A stretch of 64,000 nucleotides of DNA from NCBI GenBank assembly GCA_001414345.1, contig LLCB01000093.1:1-64000 (forward strand). Reading direction: 5' to 3'. The translations under genes and the position numbers were made by a program. Shown piece by piece: positions 22,841 to 35,040 of the stretch; positions within the stretch are counted from its first letter, which is position 1; each line of letters starts with the position of its first letter. Below the pieces are notes generated by a model. The model had not been told where the DNA came from. It searched no databases and saw only the letters and a list, made by a program, of their open reading frames with translations. This DNA is from Hymenoscyphus infarciens. Taxonomy: Eukaryota; Ascomycota; Leotiomycetes; Helotiales; Helotiaceae.

Positions 22841-24566
22841 TCCATTTCTTATAATGAAATAGAACAGATTATTTATATTACTAGAGACAACAATTCACCA
22901 GGCGGCTGGGGTGGGGACTTTCTGCAGAAATATTCGAGGGGGCAATTTAGCCTATTTGAAAATGGGCGGCGATGGCTGAATTTTCGAAGGGTTACTGGAT
23001 AACTTTGCAAAGGACTCGACTATTTCCTCACCGGCTCACCGAGAGCCGCAATTGCGACGGGGCATCAAACAAAAATGGTGCGAGGGGTTGTCTCATGCGG
23101 CTAAGATTGCAATTCAAGCAATCAAAAAATGAGGAAGAACGTCCTCATTGCCCAGAACAACAAAACCATGTCCAGTCAACAAGCCTCACTGTTGGGATTT
23201 TTTCAAGGTATTTCTTGCTTTCTCAGGTGATACTTGTATCTGAGTTCCTGTCGGTGGCGTTATTGAATTGACGAATAAAGTATTCCATCGATCACTTGCT
23301 TTTATGTTTTGTCTCGATGCCCCAAAGGATCTCAAAAACACAGCCCCGCTCACTGTGCGCTGTACAATATTCCATTATTAGTATTGGACCAAACGGTTGT
23401 GGCGAAATGCAAAACCGGGGTTAGATTGCATTCGAAAAACGCTCTGCCAACGAGAGCCAAAGTTCATGTGTTGGGGGGTTTCCAGGGCTCGAGTGGTATT
23501 GAATTTGAGGGGAGACATCGTAGACGATAATTTTGTAGTCATTCGTGGTAAGGTAAGGCAGCGCGCCCAAAGTTTCCACGGGACAGCTTGCTTTTTCCGG
23601 GCGCATGCACTAGTGTGCATTGGTGACATTGGTATATAATATTGGCCAGCCATCTTATGCTTCATTGGCTACTGCTACAAGTAGCATAATAGTGGTGATG
23701 ACGCATTGGAGAGCGGTGAGATGTTTGACTTCGCTTTTGAGAGAATTTGGGAAGGTGGCACAGAAAGGGGGGACTTCGTTACATACAACTGACAACTGTC
23801 GCGTAAATACTTGAGCCTCATAATAAATGATAGCAAATCAAATCTCAGCAGCACCCCTTGCCCCTATGTACCTCTGGACGCATCAGAGGAAAGGACTAGG
23901 GTTGAGATGCAATAACAAAACGCCCAAAAAGCAACAAAACCTCTGCTACAAGCCGAAGGCAGAGATTTTGTGGGGTTTCCGGGCATTCACAGGGCTTGAG
24001 TGGCCTACAGAAATATTGTGTATGTACCCTAGCCCTCGCCCATAGTCCAGACAGATTGTCCTCTTTAAAGTTGATTGCTTACCTTGCTTAGTGATAATTC
24101 CAAAAATTGCGAACCACAGGATGACTAAATGCGCCCATCAGTACAGCTCGCTCAGAGTGTCACCAGGTATGTAATGACTCAAACCTGACCAATAGAACAC
24201 AAATTTACTCCAAGTTCCACATTAAGAAATGCGCACAATAGTAGGTATTCTCGGCCAGAGTATTAGGCTGGTGCCCCTCACCAAACTCATACGCTGAGTA
24301 TGGAAGGAGCACTCTGCTATTATCGTTCAAGTAAGACTCGGAAAATCAATTCAATTATCTAAAAAGGCTAGAACAATTAGATTTAGGTTAACTTATTTCT
24401 TCTAATTACAGCCGGAGATGGAAAAGTACCTTGAGAATTTAACTACGAGCCGCCCCTGTAATGCACCCAAAAAGTAAAAGAGCCAGGGGTATATCACCTT
24501 AAAACTCGCAGCAGAAAAACAAGAACGGGTTTAGTCATTTAAGCTCCCCAAAAGGGGGGCACTTCA
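22841..24566. other. Gene-free region downstream of qutR
   Basis: About 1.7 kb has only short frames lacking recognisable domains. Two stretches (about 23415-23505 and 23895-24005) share order and wording, such as GGGTT..GATGCA and GGGTTTCC..GGGCT.GAGTGG, and may be an old, strongly diverged duplication. I see no transposase. Confidence 0.4.
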
Positions 24567-27048
24567 TTACTCATAGCGATGATAATTCCGCAAAACCTCC
24601 ATCCGCATCTGTCTCTTCGGCGCCGTTCTCCCAGTCATAAGTTGAAATTGCGCAATCGCCTGTTCGGGCAAAACCTGCAAACCATCAACAATAACCCACG
24701 CTTGTTTCGTTTCCTCGCGAACAACCCGGATCTGCTTCAACAATGGACTGTCAAGTGGTAGATATGCCAACTATATGCAAAAATCAGCATTCACAGATCT
24801 CCTGTTTTTTGAAGAAAGGAGAAAGAGGACTTACCTCCACCACAACACCACCCGTATGACTCCGAAGCCACTGCAACGGCATCTCAAAATCTGCAGCTGG
24901 TTGATCCCCAATGGCCCGGATAGGAACCCCCGAAACGATAATAGTAGGTTGTCTGAACCCCGACGGCCATTCCTCATTTCTTGATTTCAAAACACGAACT
25001 ATTTGACCATCGCTACTCAGTCCCGAGGCCCAAGAATTGAAATGGGCGGCGACTTTTTCTGCATGTTCTACTGTGCGGTTATACAGGAATATTTTCCGGC
25101 AGCCGAGTTGGATCATGGCGTATATTGCCGCTCGTGCCATTCCTCCCGCTCCGATTACTAGACCCGTGGTTTTGGAGGGTTGCACGACATTGCGGGGTGA
25201 TATGTTGCGACGAAGACAAGTGAGGATACCGATGAAATCTGTGTTATCGCCGTAGTAGGCCACTACTTGACCTCTTTTTCCGCGTTGATTTGCTTGCTGG
25301 AGGAGGGATTGGATGCTGCTGTCCAACGAGCCATTAGTTGGTAACATTCGCAGTGGTAATAAAGTATTGACTGCACCGATAGCTTTTGCATGATAGCTCA
25401 TTGCAGCGATGCGACTTGTAATTTGAACTTTAAAAGGTTGTGTTATGGCTGCCCCTCCGAAAGTTGGGTCTTGGCAGAGTAGTTGGATGTCTTCTAGAGA
25501 ATGAACTTGCAGAGATTGGAAATCGTTGTCCATTCCACAGACTCGATATGCTGCGATATGCATGGCCGGCGATAAACTGTAAAACACACTTTCACCCAAA
25601 TGGTAGAAGTGTAGCGGATCGAGAATTCCGGATTTGTATAGAGCTTGAACAGCTTCTGCGGCGGTTGGAAGAAACTGGCGAATTTGAGATTTACTGACGG
25701 TGGTTTGCATCAAAGGATGTGTAACAGGGGTAAATATGCGATTTGAGATCAAGGAAGGTCGACCATTTTCTCCTAGATTGTAGGCGATAACTGGTAGATG
25801 GTCCGGGATTGACTCAATTTTAGAGAGAAAAGCTTTTACTGTCTCATTGTCGCTTGGTTTTGACGTCGATCGAACGTATCGCACCATATCACAGCCTAGC
25901 GATTTTGCCCTTCGATACTGAATCATCCTATCTTCATCATCCCATCCCCATGAGTTTTCCTCCCTCGCCAGATAGTGGCCAATTACTTTTGTTGGACCCG
26001 CACAATTAACCAGACTTGAAACATAATCCGAGGAATATTTGAGATCAACCACAATGTACTCAACGCCGAGACGTAGCCCACACTCGAGTAACTCAAAATA
26101 GGCGGGCTCCTTTTCCGGTACTGGTGATGCTGACGAATCCCCAAAGACATAGTCTTCGACATGGAAAATTATCGGAACACCAAGTTTTCTTCTAATGTTG
26201 GCTACCTGTTTCGACATCATCGTCTGGAGGTTTGGTGACCACGAATCGATTTTTAACTGCACCGCATCGGCCCCTGCTTCCAATTCCTCCAAGTCCAAGT
26301 CGGGGCAAGTCGATAGGCGGATTGACAGGGCGTAAGTATGTGACCTGCACTCTGGAGGGAGGGCTGCTATCGAGAACGGGCTCGACAAGCTACTTCTTAT
26401 AACTCCCTGTCCAGTCAAAAAATCTAGAAAGTTGGAGAAATCCTCCTTAACGTATTTGAGACGAGAGGAAACACTCCCCAGTCCATTTTCTGGCGGCGTG
26501 TCCATACCATCGCAACTTGGATCGTAAAGGTTGTAGTATTCCAGATTTGAACAGCTCCGATGAGATAGATCTGCATTCTCCAGTCGAATAGCCTCTTCCT
26601 CGCCAAGTCGCAGCAAGGATCGAATTCTGTGACTTGCCCTCGTGACATAGATGACCGGGTTTGTTTTTGAGAATTCACGAAGTGCTCTCTGTGCCTGGTT
26701 GGAGAGGGATCCCATTCCACATTCAATAACACATCCCGATCGATGTTGATCCAGCATCTGCTTCAAAACATCGACATTTTTTCTATAAAATTCCCGTTTT
26801 CCACATCTCCGGAGGAAATCACCCCTTGAGGTCCCAGTGGTTTGTTGAAAGAAATGGTCTTCTGTGATAAAACGACGTCCGAGATGAGTTGCTCCAATAA
26901 ATCCCAAAGTTCTCTTTCCTGCCCCTCGGGATCCTATGAGGACAATTGAGGCATTGGCGGGGAACTGCCGTGTATTGGGCGTTTGTGGGCGTGAGTCTAG
27001 TCTCAAAGGCGATCCCAACTCAAGCTGAGTTTGCGTGGTGACAGCCAT
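24567..27048 (-). CDS. Quinate pathway repressor (QutR / qa-1S type)
   Basis: Two exons, 27048-24835 and 24770-24567, are joined by a 64-base intron (GTAAGT...TATAG, phase 0) to give 805 aa. The protein is homologous to the last three domains of the AROM polypeptide, the layout of the fungal quinate repressor. A shikimate-kinase-like domain has its P-loop GSRGAGKRT at 39-47. A type I dehydroquinase-like domain spans about 225-470. A shikimate-dehydrogenase-like domain follows, with [22 protein letters not shown] and the nucleotide-binding loop [11 protein letters not shown], and runs through exon 2. QutR-type proteins bind pathway intermediates and block the activator QutA when quinate is absent. 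It is shorter than the ~900 aa I recall for model fungi. It is divergent from the QutA homologue, which strongly supports the call. Confidence 0.92.
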
Positions 27049-27807
27049 TTTATATCATGCCAGGCGGGAAAGTTAGACGGGTTATTCAGGCGATCATAGA
27101 GTGTTTTAGAAAGTAGTCCTTAGTAGTGCCACAGATCTGGGTGGTTGAAACGTCTCTTCGTTGAAGTTGTTATAAAAATGTGGAACGATGACTTTCTACT
27201 TAGAAGGCTGGGGGTAAACACTTTTCCGGCAAGGTCTGGGGTAGTTGGGAGGGCAAAGGCGGCGTTGGATATACTACCGGAGAAACCCTCTTGCACAACT
27301 TCCTAGTATAATAGCAAAAGCGAACAACAACAAGCTTTTTAAATTACTCAAAAGCTAAACTACTATCCTCCAAAAATCTCAATTTCTTCTAGATCAAAAA
27401 GTCCTACAATAACTACTCGATTTGAAAGCTGTGTACAGTTCCAGGTTGATGAGTGCCGCTTTCTTCCCCAGAAAGAATAGTGTGGGGTAACGGGGCTGGC
27501 AATTGACGAACCGTCATTTGCTCTACCCTTGGGCGCGCAGCAAATTTGACGTCGCATTTCGCAGGAGCTAGATAGAGAGGAGACGATTAGCGGAGAGATC
27601 TCAAGAGAGGTGCCAATATATATCGAGTCCTATTGTCTGGACGAAGGCGAACGACAACACCAAAACAGAGCGAGCCCGTCCCAGCTACGGTGACTGGGCT
27701 TTCAGCCTCTGGGCCGTATGCGTGCCCTGCTGAATCTGCCCACCGGGCTATCCGATCAGCAAGAGCGAGGAGGACAAGGGCGACGGCGTGAAAGCCATTA
27801 GACCAGA
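27049..27807. promoter_or_regulatory. Divergent qutR-qutA promoter region
   Basis: A 759-base gap lies between divergent starts of the repressor and activator homologues. It contains one close match to the fungal QutA/Qa-1F site (see 27212-27227) and CTGGGG motifs, which fit the CreA consensus SYGGRG, at 27208-27213 and 27236-27241. Autoregulation and glucose repression are therefore plausible but inferred. Confidence 0.65.
27212..27227 (+). promoter_or_regulatory. Candidate QutA/Qa-1F binding site
   Basis: GGGTAAACACTTTTCC fits the 16-base activator consensus recalled for Neurospora qa and Aspergillus qut genes, GGRTAARYRYTTATCC, at 15 of 16 positions (T for A at position 13). It lies 164 bases upstream of the qutR start and about 580 upstream of the activator start. 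A CreA-like CTGGGG overlaps its left edge. Confidence 0.65.
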
Positions 27808-30687
27808 ATGGCAGGCGGTGCGACTCGAGACGAGACCATGGGAGTGGATGGAAGAGAAAACGACGGCGAGATTGGAAAACCGAAAAAGGGAAAGCAAGGC
27901 GGCCCCCGGAAACGAGTCTCTCAGGCATGCGACAGATGCAGGAGCCGGAAAGACAAATGCAATGGGGAAAAGCCGAGTTGTTCGACCTGTGTACAGAATG
28001 GAAGTGCCTGTTCATACGACGCGAACGTCAAGAAACGAGGGCTGCCCGAGGGCTATGTGCGAGGATTAGAACGACTCTGGGGACTCGCCATTCGAGAAGT
28101 ACAAGATGTGGAAGATCATATGCTGGAGGCCCTCAACCTCAATGGAGGCGAGGAGGAAAAGAACAATGGAAAGGATACGCCACTCAAGGCATGGAATGAC
28201 GAGGCGAGCTCGGAAAATCTGGTCAGGATTTGGCGCACATCACAACTTTCACAGGAGTTGGAGAGGCTGCTTTCTTCTTTGGAGCCTATTGGCATTGCGG
28301 AGAACAGTAAGAGGAAAAGACTTGACTCCGACGCTCAACTTCCGGATATCAGAAGGCCTGTTTTCAGAAACTCTCCCGACACCCCAGCCCCAAACAGCTG
28401 GGACAAGCAAGCCAGTGTTGAGTATTCAAACTTACAAGACAATAGTCAAATTGGTTCTCTTGGTTATATGAACTCAAGGGACAATGGCCACGTTCCTAAT
28501 GGATTGAGAGATCCAACTTCCATCCTCACACCCTCTCACATATCACATGCTTCTCATGCATCCCAAAGTGGAAGCACCTCAAATGATATACCGGAATTAC
28601 CTTCTGAGACCTGGAATCTTCTGGACGTTTATTTCTCTTACACCCACCCCTGGTTGCCCATAATCGAGAAACATGATCTTCTCCGAACTTCCTACCAATA
28701 TTCCCAGAGTCACAATCCCTCGGGCTCTGGGGACCATGCCATGTTATGGGCGGTGATAGCATATGCAAAGTTTCAGCACAGAGCCATCAACAATATTCCT
28801 CGTGCCCAAGGATCTGTTCGAGAAATGGTTTGGACAGCGGAGAGAATTTATTCCCACGCCAGAACACTCATACCGAACGAGGAAGGGACCTTTGAACTTG
28901 GGCATATCCAAGCACTGCTCATCTTGACACTTGCGAATATGGGAGTAGGTCAATTCTCACGAGCTTGGTCACTAATTGGGCAAGCTGTCCGTGCGGCCAT
29001 TGACCTCGAACTCGGCATGCCTTCAGATCCAACCTTCAACAGACCCAAATCTAGGTCGAAGCATGTGTATCTAGGCTGTTTCGTTTTAGATACCCTGATA
29101 GCAGCTCGTCTCGGCCGCAGACCACATCTAAGGGCTGATGACATAGACTCAGTTGGACGCATTGACGAGGATGGGCTAGAGGAGTGGGATCCTTGGACTG
29201 ATTGTCTTTCAGTGCGGAAGACCAACCCTGGGAGTTCTCGCGTTCCATCATCCATTCTGAGTACCTTCAACCGCCTTGTGCAGGTTTTGCAGGTTTTGAA
29301 TGAGGCCATCTGCACCTCACCTGATGCTATAGGAACCAACATGCAACTCAGCACAAGACTCCTGGAAAAGCTTCATATTTGGAGTCAGGGGCAGTCATCC
29401 CTCTTATATGTTGACTCATCTTTGATAAATGGCGAGAAGGCTCTTTCTCTGTTGCCACACCATTACCATCTGCACACGACATATTTTACTACCCTAGCAA
29501 AATCCCAAATGCTTGCTCACAACCCTAGCCAAGAAATTGTTAACTTGGAGCCATCTTCACGGACAGCCCGTCAGATATCCGAGCTTCTCAAAGGATACTC
29601 AGATACGTTCGGGTTGCTCATTGTGCCACCCACCTATGAATATTTTGTCAAGAGCGCCTATGATATCGTTAGCGAGGTCCGTGGCAGCATAGAAAATACT
29701 CACATTGTGATCAACGACTGGAAACACAATCTCGATATCTGTCTCGATGCCATGGAACCTGCATGGTCAGCATTCGATTCATTACGAGACTCGGTTCTCC
29801 AAAGGCCATCCACCCAAACACGCCGGCAAAGCGAAGTCGCATTTGACCTCATCAACGGCATGAACCCAACAACCGAAGCACCGGTATCCGCCACAACACC
29901 CCAAATAGGCTTCGAAATCCCCGGTGCATATAGTCCTCAATTCTTAATTTCCGGCGGAACGAAACGTCCTCGGACTATGAGCCATACAATGAGGCCTCAA
30001 CAGTCAGCTGTTCAAAGATCACCGTCTTTTGGCAGGCCATCGGGTCATGGCCTTCCCTTACCGCCTATGTATCAAGATGTTCGAGCAACTATACGAAATG
30101 ACCCTTCTACAACCCAAGTCCCTCCCGCCATGTCAAATAATAATTCGAGACAGGCTTCCAGATTGAGTTTTGCTTCTACAGATGTTACATTGGGTCCAAT
30201 AAGGAGCAATCTTTCGGTTATATCTGATAACGATACAGATCCTTTGGCCAATGAGTTTGCGGCTCTGGACGCCATGGAGTGGTAAGTTTTTCTCTTATTT
30301 TCCACCCTCCCTTCCTCTTATATATCCCGAAATTAACACGTCATCAGGAGTGGAAATTGGGACCAGTCCCTCCTAAACCTAGGCTTCACAGATCGCGCAA
30401 ATATGAACCAAGATTTCTACTCCTTCTGTCAAGAACCGGATCCCTTGCAACCTAATAACGTCTTCCAACAGCTGGTTGCGAACTCTAATGCTGAGGTGAC
30501 TACGTTTTTCGACGGCTCGGGACTGGGTGCGATGGGGATGGGTGCTGGAGGGGGATTTGGAATGCAGGCCGAGATTAGAAATGAGAATAGAGATGAGAAT
30601 GAGGGAATTGAGGCGGGGCAAATATTACAGGCTTTGAGTGCTGCTGAGGATGGGAGGACGGGGTTAGGGAGCTTGGTGGAGGGTTAA
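27808..30687 (+). CDS. Quinate utilisation transcription activator (QutA / qa-1F type)
   Basis: Two exons, 27808-30281 and 30348-30687, are joined by a 66-base GT-AG intron (phase 2) to give 937 aa. The N-terminus has a complete Zn2Cys6 cluster: C41, C44, C51, C58, C61, C68 (C-x2-C-x6-C-x6-C-x2-C-x6-C). It is preceded by a basic stretch KKGKQGGPRKR and followed by KKRGLPEGYVRGLERLW, a linker wording I associate with QutA. A fungal-specific transcription-factor domain occupies about 270-650 (LLDVYFSYTHPWLPIIEKHDLL, LGRRPHLRADDI). The C-terminus includes MEWSGNWDQSLLNLGFTD across the exon junction, consistent with a conserved activation tail. It is a nuclear activator of quinate-catabolic genes, inhibited by QutR. 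The shared promoter with qutR supports the assignment. Confidence 0.92.
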
Positions 30688-32685
30688 TAAGGTGGATAGG
30701 ATTAGTGGGAAAGTGGTGGGGGGGTAGATGATTTATACCCAGTGGTTATGTGTATTATAAGATAGGTTTGGATAGTAAATAGTGAATCTTGTAATGTGAT
30801 ACGTATATATAATATCAATAGCCAGAAGTCAACTTTTGGGGTCATGATTCATTATTAGGATGAGAAGAAAATGAACTATCATAGTTATTTCAAAGCGCCG
30901 CTAGAAACGGAGATGGAATTTACAAGCAAGTGTCCAGAAGTGAATGAAGACTTGATGCTTTGTTGCACAGCGATCAAGCAAAGACTACGTGAGGGAAGAG
31001 CTCGACAGTCAACGAGGGGTTGAATTCATACCGTCCAATACTCCACCCTGGTTACTCAAGCAACTGGACGAGAGAAAAGCGGCAGTAAACGTTTACTGTC
31101 GAAACCGCATGTACCTTTGAATCCAGAGCCTGCGTTTCTAGATCTCGTGCCGCAATACCCAATTTTCAGCAACAAGGAATACTTCCACATGTTCTGCCAT
31201 CGATTTTATTGTGCTGCCATCGATTGACTCCAGTCTTCACGCTGCGATTCACACGTCGCTTGATTCTGATGAATGGTATCAAAGTTGGTCGGACAGCAGG
31301 CAGCTACTTTGAGTCAATGCTAAGGACAGGGATAGAGAATATTTGGTGAGCATGTCTTTTAAGCTGAAGGGTGCGTGAAAGAAAGTTCTTAGAATAGAAG
31401 TACGAATATCGTAGAAGAAATGGAGGTGATTTTTCTATATAAGGGAAATTCGAGATTGACATGGTTTTTGGTCAACCTAGAACTGTGACCGACACTCGAG
31501 CGCTTCATTCCCTCAGCAACCCAAAAAACTCATCGCCTAGCGCCCTACGATGGATTTGGAAGTTTTACCAATGGATTCTAGATAATTCCGAATTTTGTTC
31601 TGCGGTCTTGCTGCTTTCAAAGGCTATCTTTTGGTATCAGAAGTTTCAACACTTTCTCTAGGACACGCGTATCATACACCATTTCATTCTTTCTCGTCCA
31701 CTTAGTGCAGGTCTTTAGCTTTGAATAAAATAAAATTGCTTGAAGAATTACGAAGCCTGTGATGAATCATGTTCACACCCTTGTTTCTTTTGGTTTATTA
31801 TTCATGGGTAACCTGGAAGGAAATAGCACTTGTCAAGTTTTGAAGTCTCTTGCTAGGTAACACAGGAGTTGTAAAGATACTATACGTTACCTAGAGATGG
31901 CGAACCTAGGAATAAAGATACTTTATTCGCCAACCCTGGAGGTGACCACTTTACTAGTTAACATGAGAGTCTAGTACTACATATCCTTAAAACTTTTACA
32001 AGTTTATCATGTTTACTTAGTTTGCTAGACTTCATCTAATAATATAGAAGGGGTTTATAGTGAATTGAGGAATTAGCTTAAAATGCAGGGGGCATATATA
32101 TATCGTGCCGAGTAACCTCTATTCCATCAACACCACTTCCTTACGCTTTTGGCATCGTATTGAGCTGTTTTTTTACCCCACCCTCGTACCCCTTCGCGAT
32201 ACGCTCTCCAGGATTAGTTAGTACTTTTAGCCTCTTAACTGAGTGCGATGGCCGACAGTACTCACTCTTTTCACCCTTATATTGGTGAGATGCTCAGGGA
32301 GCCTCCTGATTGGCCTAGAAAGGCATAAGAGAGTGCAGAGTGAGATACTTGAAGCCCCACCAGAAAATACAGAAATTCTCAAAATAGCCTCAAATACGTG
32401 CATATGACGAAAAGCAATAGATGATTTAACAATTGATTCTCCACCCGCGCATTTATCATGCTATGTAATAGGTCACCTGGACCTTGAATTTGAAGTTAAA
32501 GTACAAATCTGTCTCGGTCCACAAGACGTTTTTGGTGCTCCTCTGGTTTTTGGGTCTTCTGGGTTATTTTGGGGTGGTGTTGAGGCTCTACTTTCCCCTC
32601 AGACTCTGTCGTTCCTTTCTCGGCCAGTATTGAACTGAGGTCTTCAGCTGAATAAAACCTTGAGTTCGGCTCAAGGCTTCGTTCC
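30688..32685. other. Intergenic region, no gene seen
   Basis: About 2 kb contains only frames without recognisable domains (for example 31461-31661). Perfect 9-base inverted repeats CTAGGTAAC / GTTACCTAG occur at 31854-31862 and about 31886-31894. An AATAAAG-ATA-CTTTATT hairpin lies at about 31911-31927. Confidence 0.4.
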
Positions 32686-34317
32686 TCAAATGGGAAGGGC
32701 ATCTGGGTCAGGATGACTATCGACAAATTCCTTTATTTCAGTAACGTAATCGACGAGCATGCGAATACTAAGATGTATGCCCGCACTTTCGCAGACAGCC
32801 GATATTTGTTGTAGATTAGGCGGAAGTGGTTCTAGAAGTGGTGGTTGCGAGTTTCTCCGAAGACTGTGTTCATCTCCAGGTTTGGCGATAATAGCAAGAG
32901 TGTTGAGCGAAGAATTGCCGCCTAGTTTATGTTCTACCAACTCGTGTATCCATCGCAACGAAGATTCACGATCCGGAGAGGCTGGTGTACTTTGAAAGTC
33001 TGTTGAAACTGGTTCCTCGGGCTGGTGCTCAAGAAATGGTCTTAATTGCCTGCTAGTGAAGTGCATCTAATTGTAACTTAGTCGAGCCCCACGTCAAAGA
33101 TAAATTTCAACTTACGGTAAGGCTCTCGAGGGATTTTGGTAGCAACCTGTACAAACCCTCGTGTGCATATCCTTTTCTAATAGGGGGTAGGAAGCAGAAA
33201 GAGCATATGTCAAGGTCCTTCAGAGTAACAAATCCGCTCAGATCTAGTTTGGTTCCATCATGCGAGAGTGAATCAAAGACGCCATTGAGATCTAGTTTCA
33301 CCAGCGTTTCCTTTACAGGTGTAAGTACTGGTAAGAGTGTCGACGGTATCCTCTCCGAGCTTTCGGGGATCTTCAAGCGCAGGTTCTTCAGGGCATGGCA
33401 TCGTGAGAGCAGATTGAATAGAGCGTTGTCGTCAAATAACCAGACTTGAAGTGACTGGAGTACTGTGTTTGGGGAATCGGCAACTTCGGCATTGCAGTAT
33501 GCGAGTATTTGGAGGTTCAAAGACTGAAGACTTGGAAATGACAGCAAATCGTTTATTTGTGAAGCTGCGATCGTACCCTCGTCTGGTGTGACGGACCTAG
33601 AGTTGGGCTCTCTAGCAAAATCTCGTTTCATCACTAGTTCCTTCAAGGTGTCTCTCGATAAAAAACTGGAGGCGGTGATCGATGTAGAGAGTCTAGAGGA
33701 TGTTTCAATATTCCACAATTTGGGGAACTTTGAAAGAATGTCCCCTATCCAAGGATATTGATCAACATCCCTTGGTAGGTTTTTGACACAAAGGTAACGA
33801 ACGAATTCACCGTAGGTATCGAGGATTGGAAAGGTCCATTGCTTCTCTTCACGTGGACTGGAAGTTGGAACCAGGGATGGGGGTGTTTCTGCTATCCGAC
33901 GTTTAGAGACTTTTCAGGATTGCGTAGTCGCTAAGGACTTTTCTTACCTTGTTCCTCTTCTCGTATTATAGGGCTCATGCGAAGAAAGCAAACTAGCTTT
34001 CTCATAGTACTTTCAACGACATAGACGCGTCCATCCTCTCTGACAATGTAAGCCTCTTTGTGGAGCCGAATGGCAAAGTGTTCCTTATCAGGGAGATTGA
34101 CGTTCCGATAGTCGACATTGGGACCATCGATATTAGAAAGTTCGGTAAAGAAGAAATTGAGGGTCAAGTACTCGTAAAGGAACGGTATGACGATTTTGTA
34201 GAGTGCGCGACAAGTTAGCGTAAGGCTGAGCAGCGTCTTGTAGTCTCTTTCAGAGCCAAGTTTAACCCAAGGTAAAATCCGTTCTACCATCTCAGTTGGA
34301 AGTTTCTTGATAAGCAT
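32686..34317 (-). CDS. F-box/leucine-rich-repeat-like protein
   Basis: Three exons, 34317-33948, 33891-33116 and 33066-32686, encode 508 aa. Introns are GTAAGA...GATAG (phase 1) and GTAAGT...ATTAG (phase 0). The start is the first ATG in frame; the frame extends further only through a GTG. The N-terminus MLIKKLPTEMVERILPWV followed by TLLSLTLTCRALYKIVIPFLYEYLTL is an F-box. The rest has irregular Leu-rich strands (LQSLNLQIL, LKNLRLKIPESSERIPS, LVKLDLNGVFDSL, LKDLDICSF, LESLT). It is probably a substrate receptor for SCF ubiquitin ligases; the target is unknown. A damaged paralogue lies ~720 bases upstream on the same strand. It belongs to the variable fungal F-box type rather than a named orthologue. 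Confidence 0.8.
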
Positions 34318-35040
34318 TGCTGCTTCTAGAAGTGGAAGCGCGTAATTGAAGTGCACCCTAGGTGTAAAGCGCTTGTTGAACCACCAGATTCGGAGGCGAG
34401 CTTGGGGGTATTTGAAGTTGAAGAAATGAGTAGTACGTGGAAGTAGAAGTAGGGTCGTTGTGTTGTGGGGAAGTCATCTAGAAGTACAGACCAACTATTT
34501 AACTACACTAGCGGTGTTCTATAACTGTATAGGAGCGTGAAAGATTCATTCAGTGAATGGATACACGTCACCTGGTACCTGTTTATGTCAACAAAATCAA
34601 GGCAAAACAAGTTTATTAATCGAGAGGCTCTACAGTGAAAGCCTAACGCCCCACCTTGAGTGAATGCACAACTTTGGAAACACAACATTCTTATGTGGAA
34701 CGCACGCGTCACTATATTCAAATATAACTGTTGGAGGGTTTCATCTCTAATGCCAGGTACTGTACGAATTAAGGAACATCACCACAAGAACCCGAACATC
34801 GGAGGGGTTGGTTCTCCATATTTGCATTAGCTCTAACACCTCTCAAATTTACATGAGAAGTCGTGGCTTTCGAGACGTTTGAGTACCTCAGATAAGAGGT
34901 TTGGGAATTGATTTTTGTATTCTCGGGGAGGTGTAACTATGTAGAGATATCCCGTGTCACGCTTTTCTTCGAAAAGTTCCTCTAGATTGTTGTCTCAAAC
35001 AGATCGCCCAATCAGATGGTAATGAAATGTCTGATCACCC
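34318..35040. other. Spacer between tandem F-box copies
   Basis: The ~720 non-coding bases between the intact copy's start and the broken copy's end presumably contain the intact gene's promoter. No repeat or RNA gene was recognised. Confidence 0.4.
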
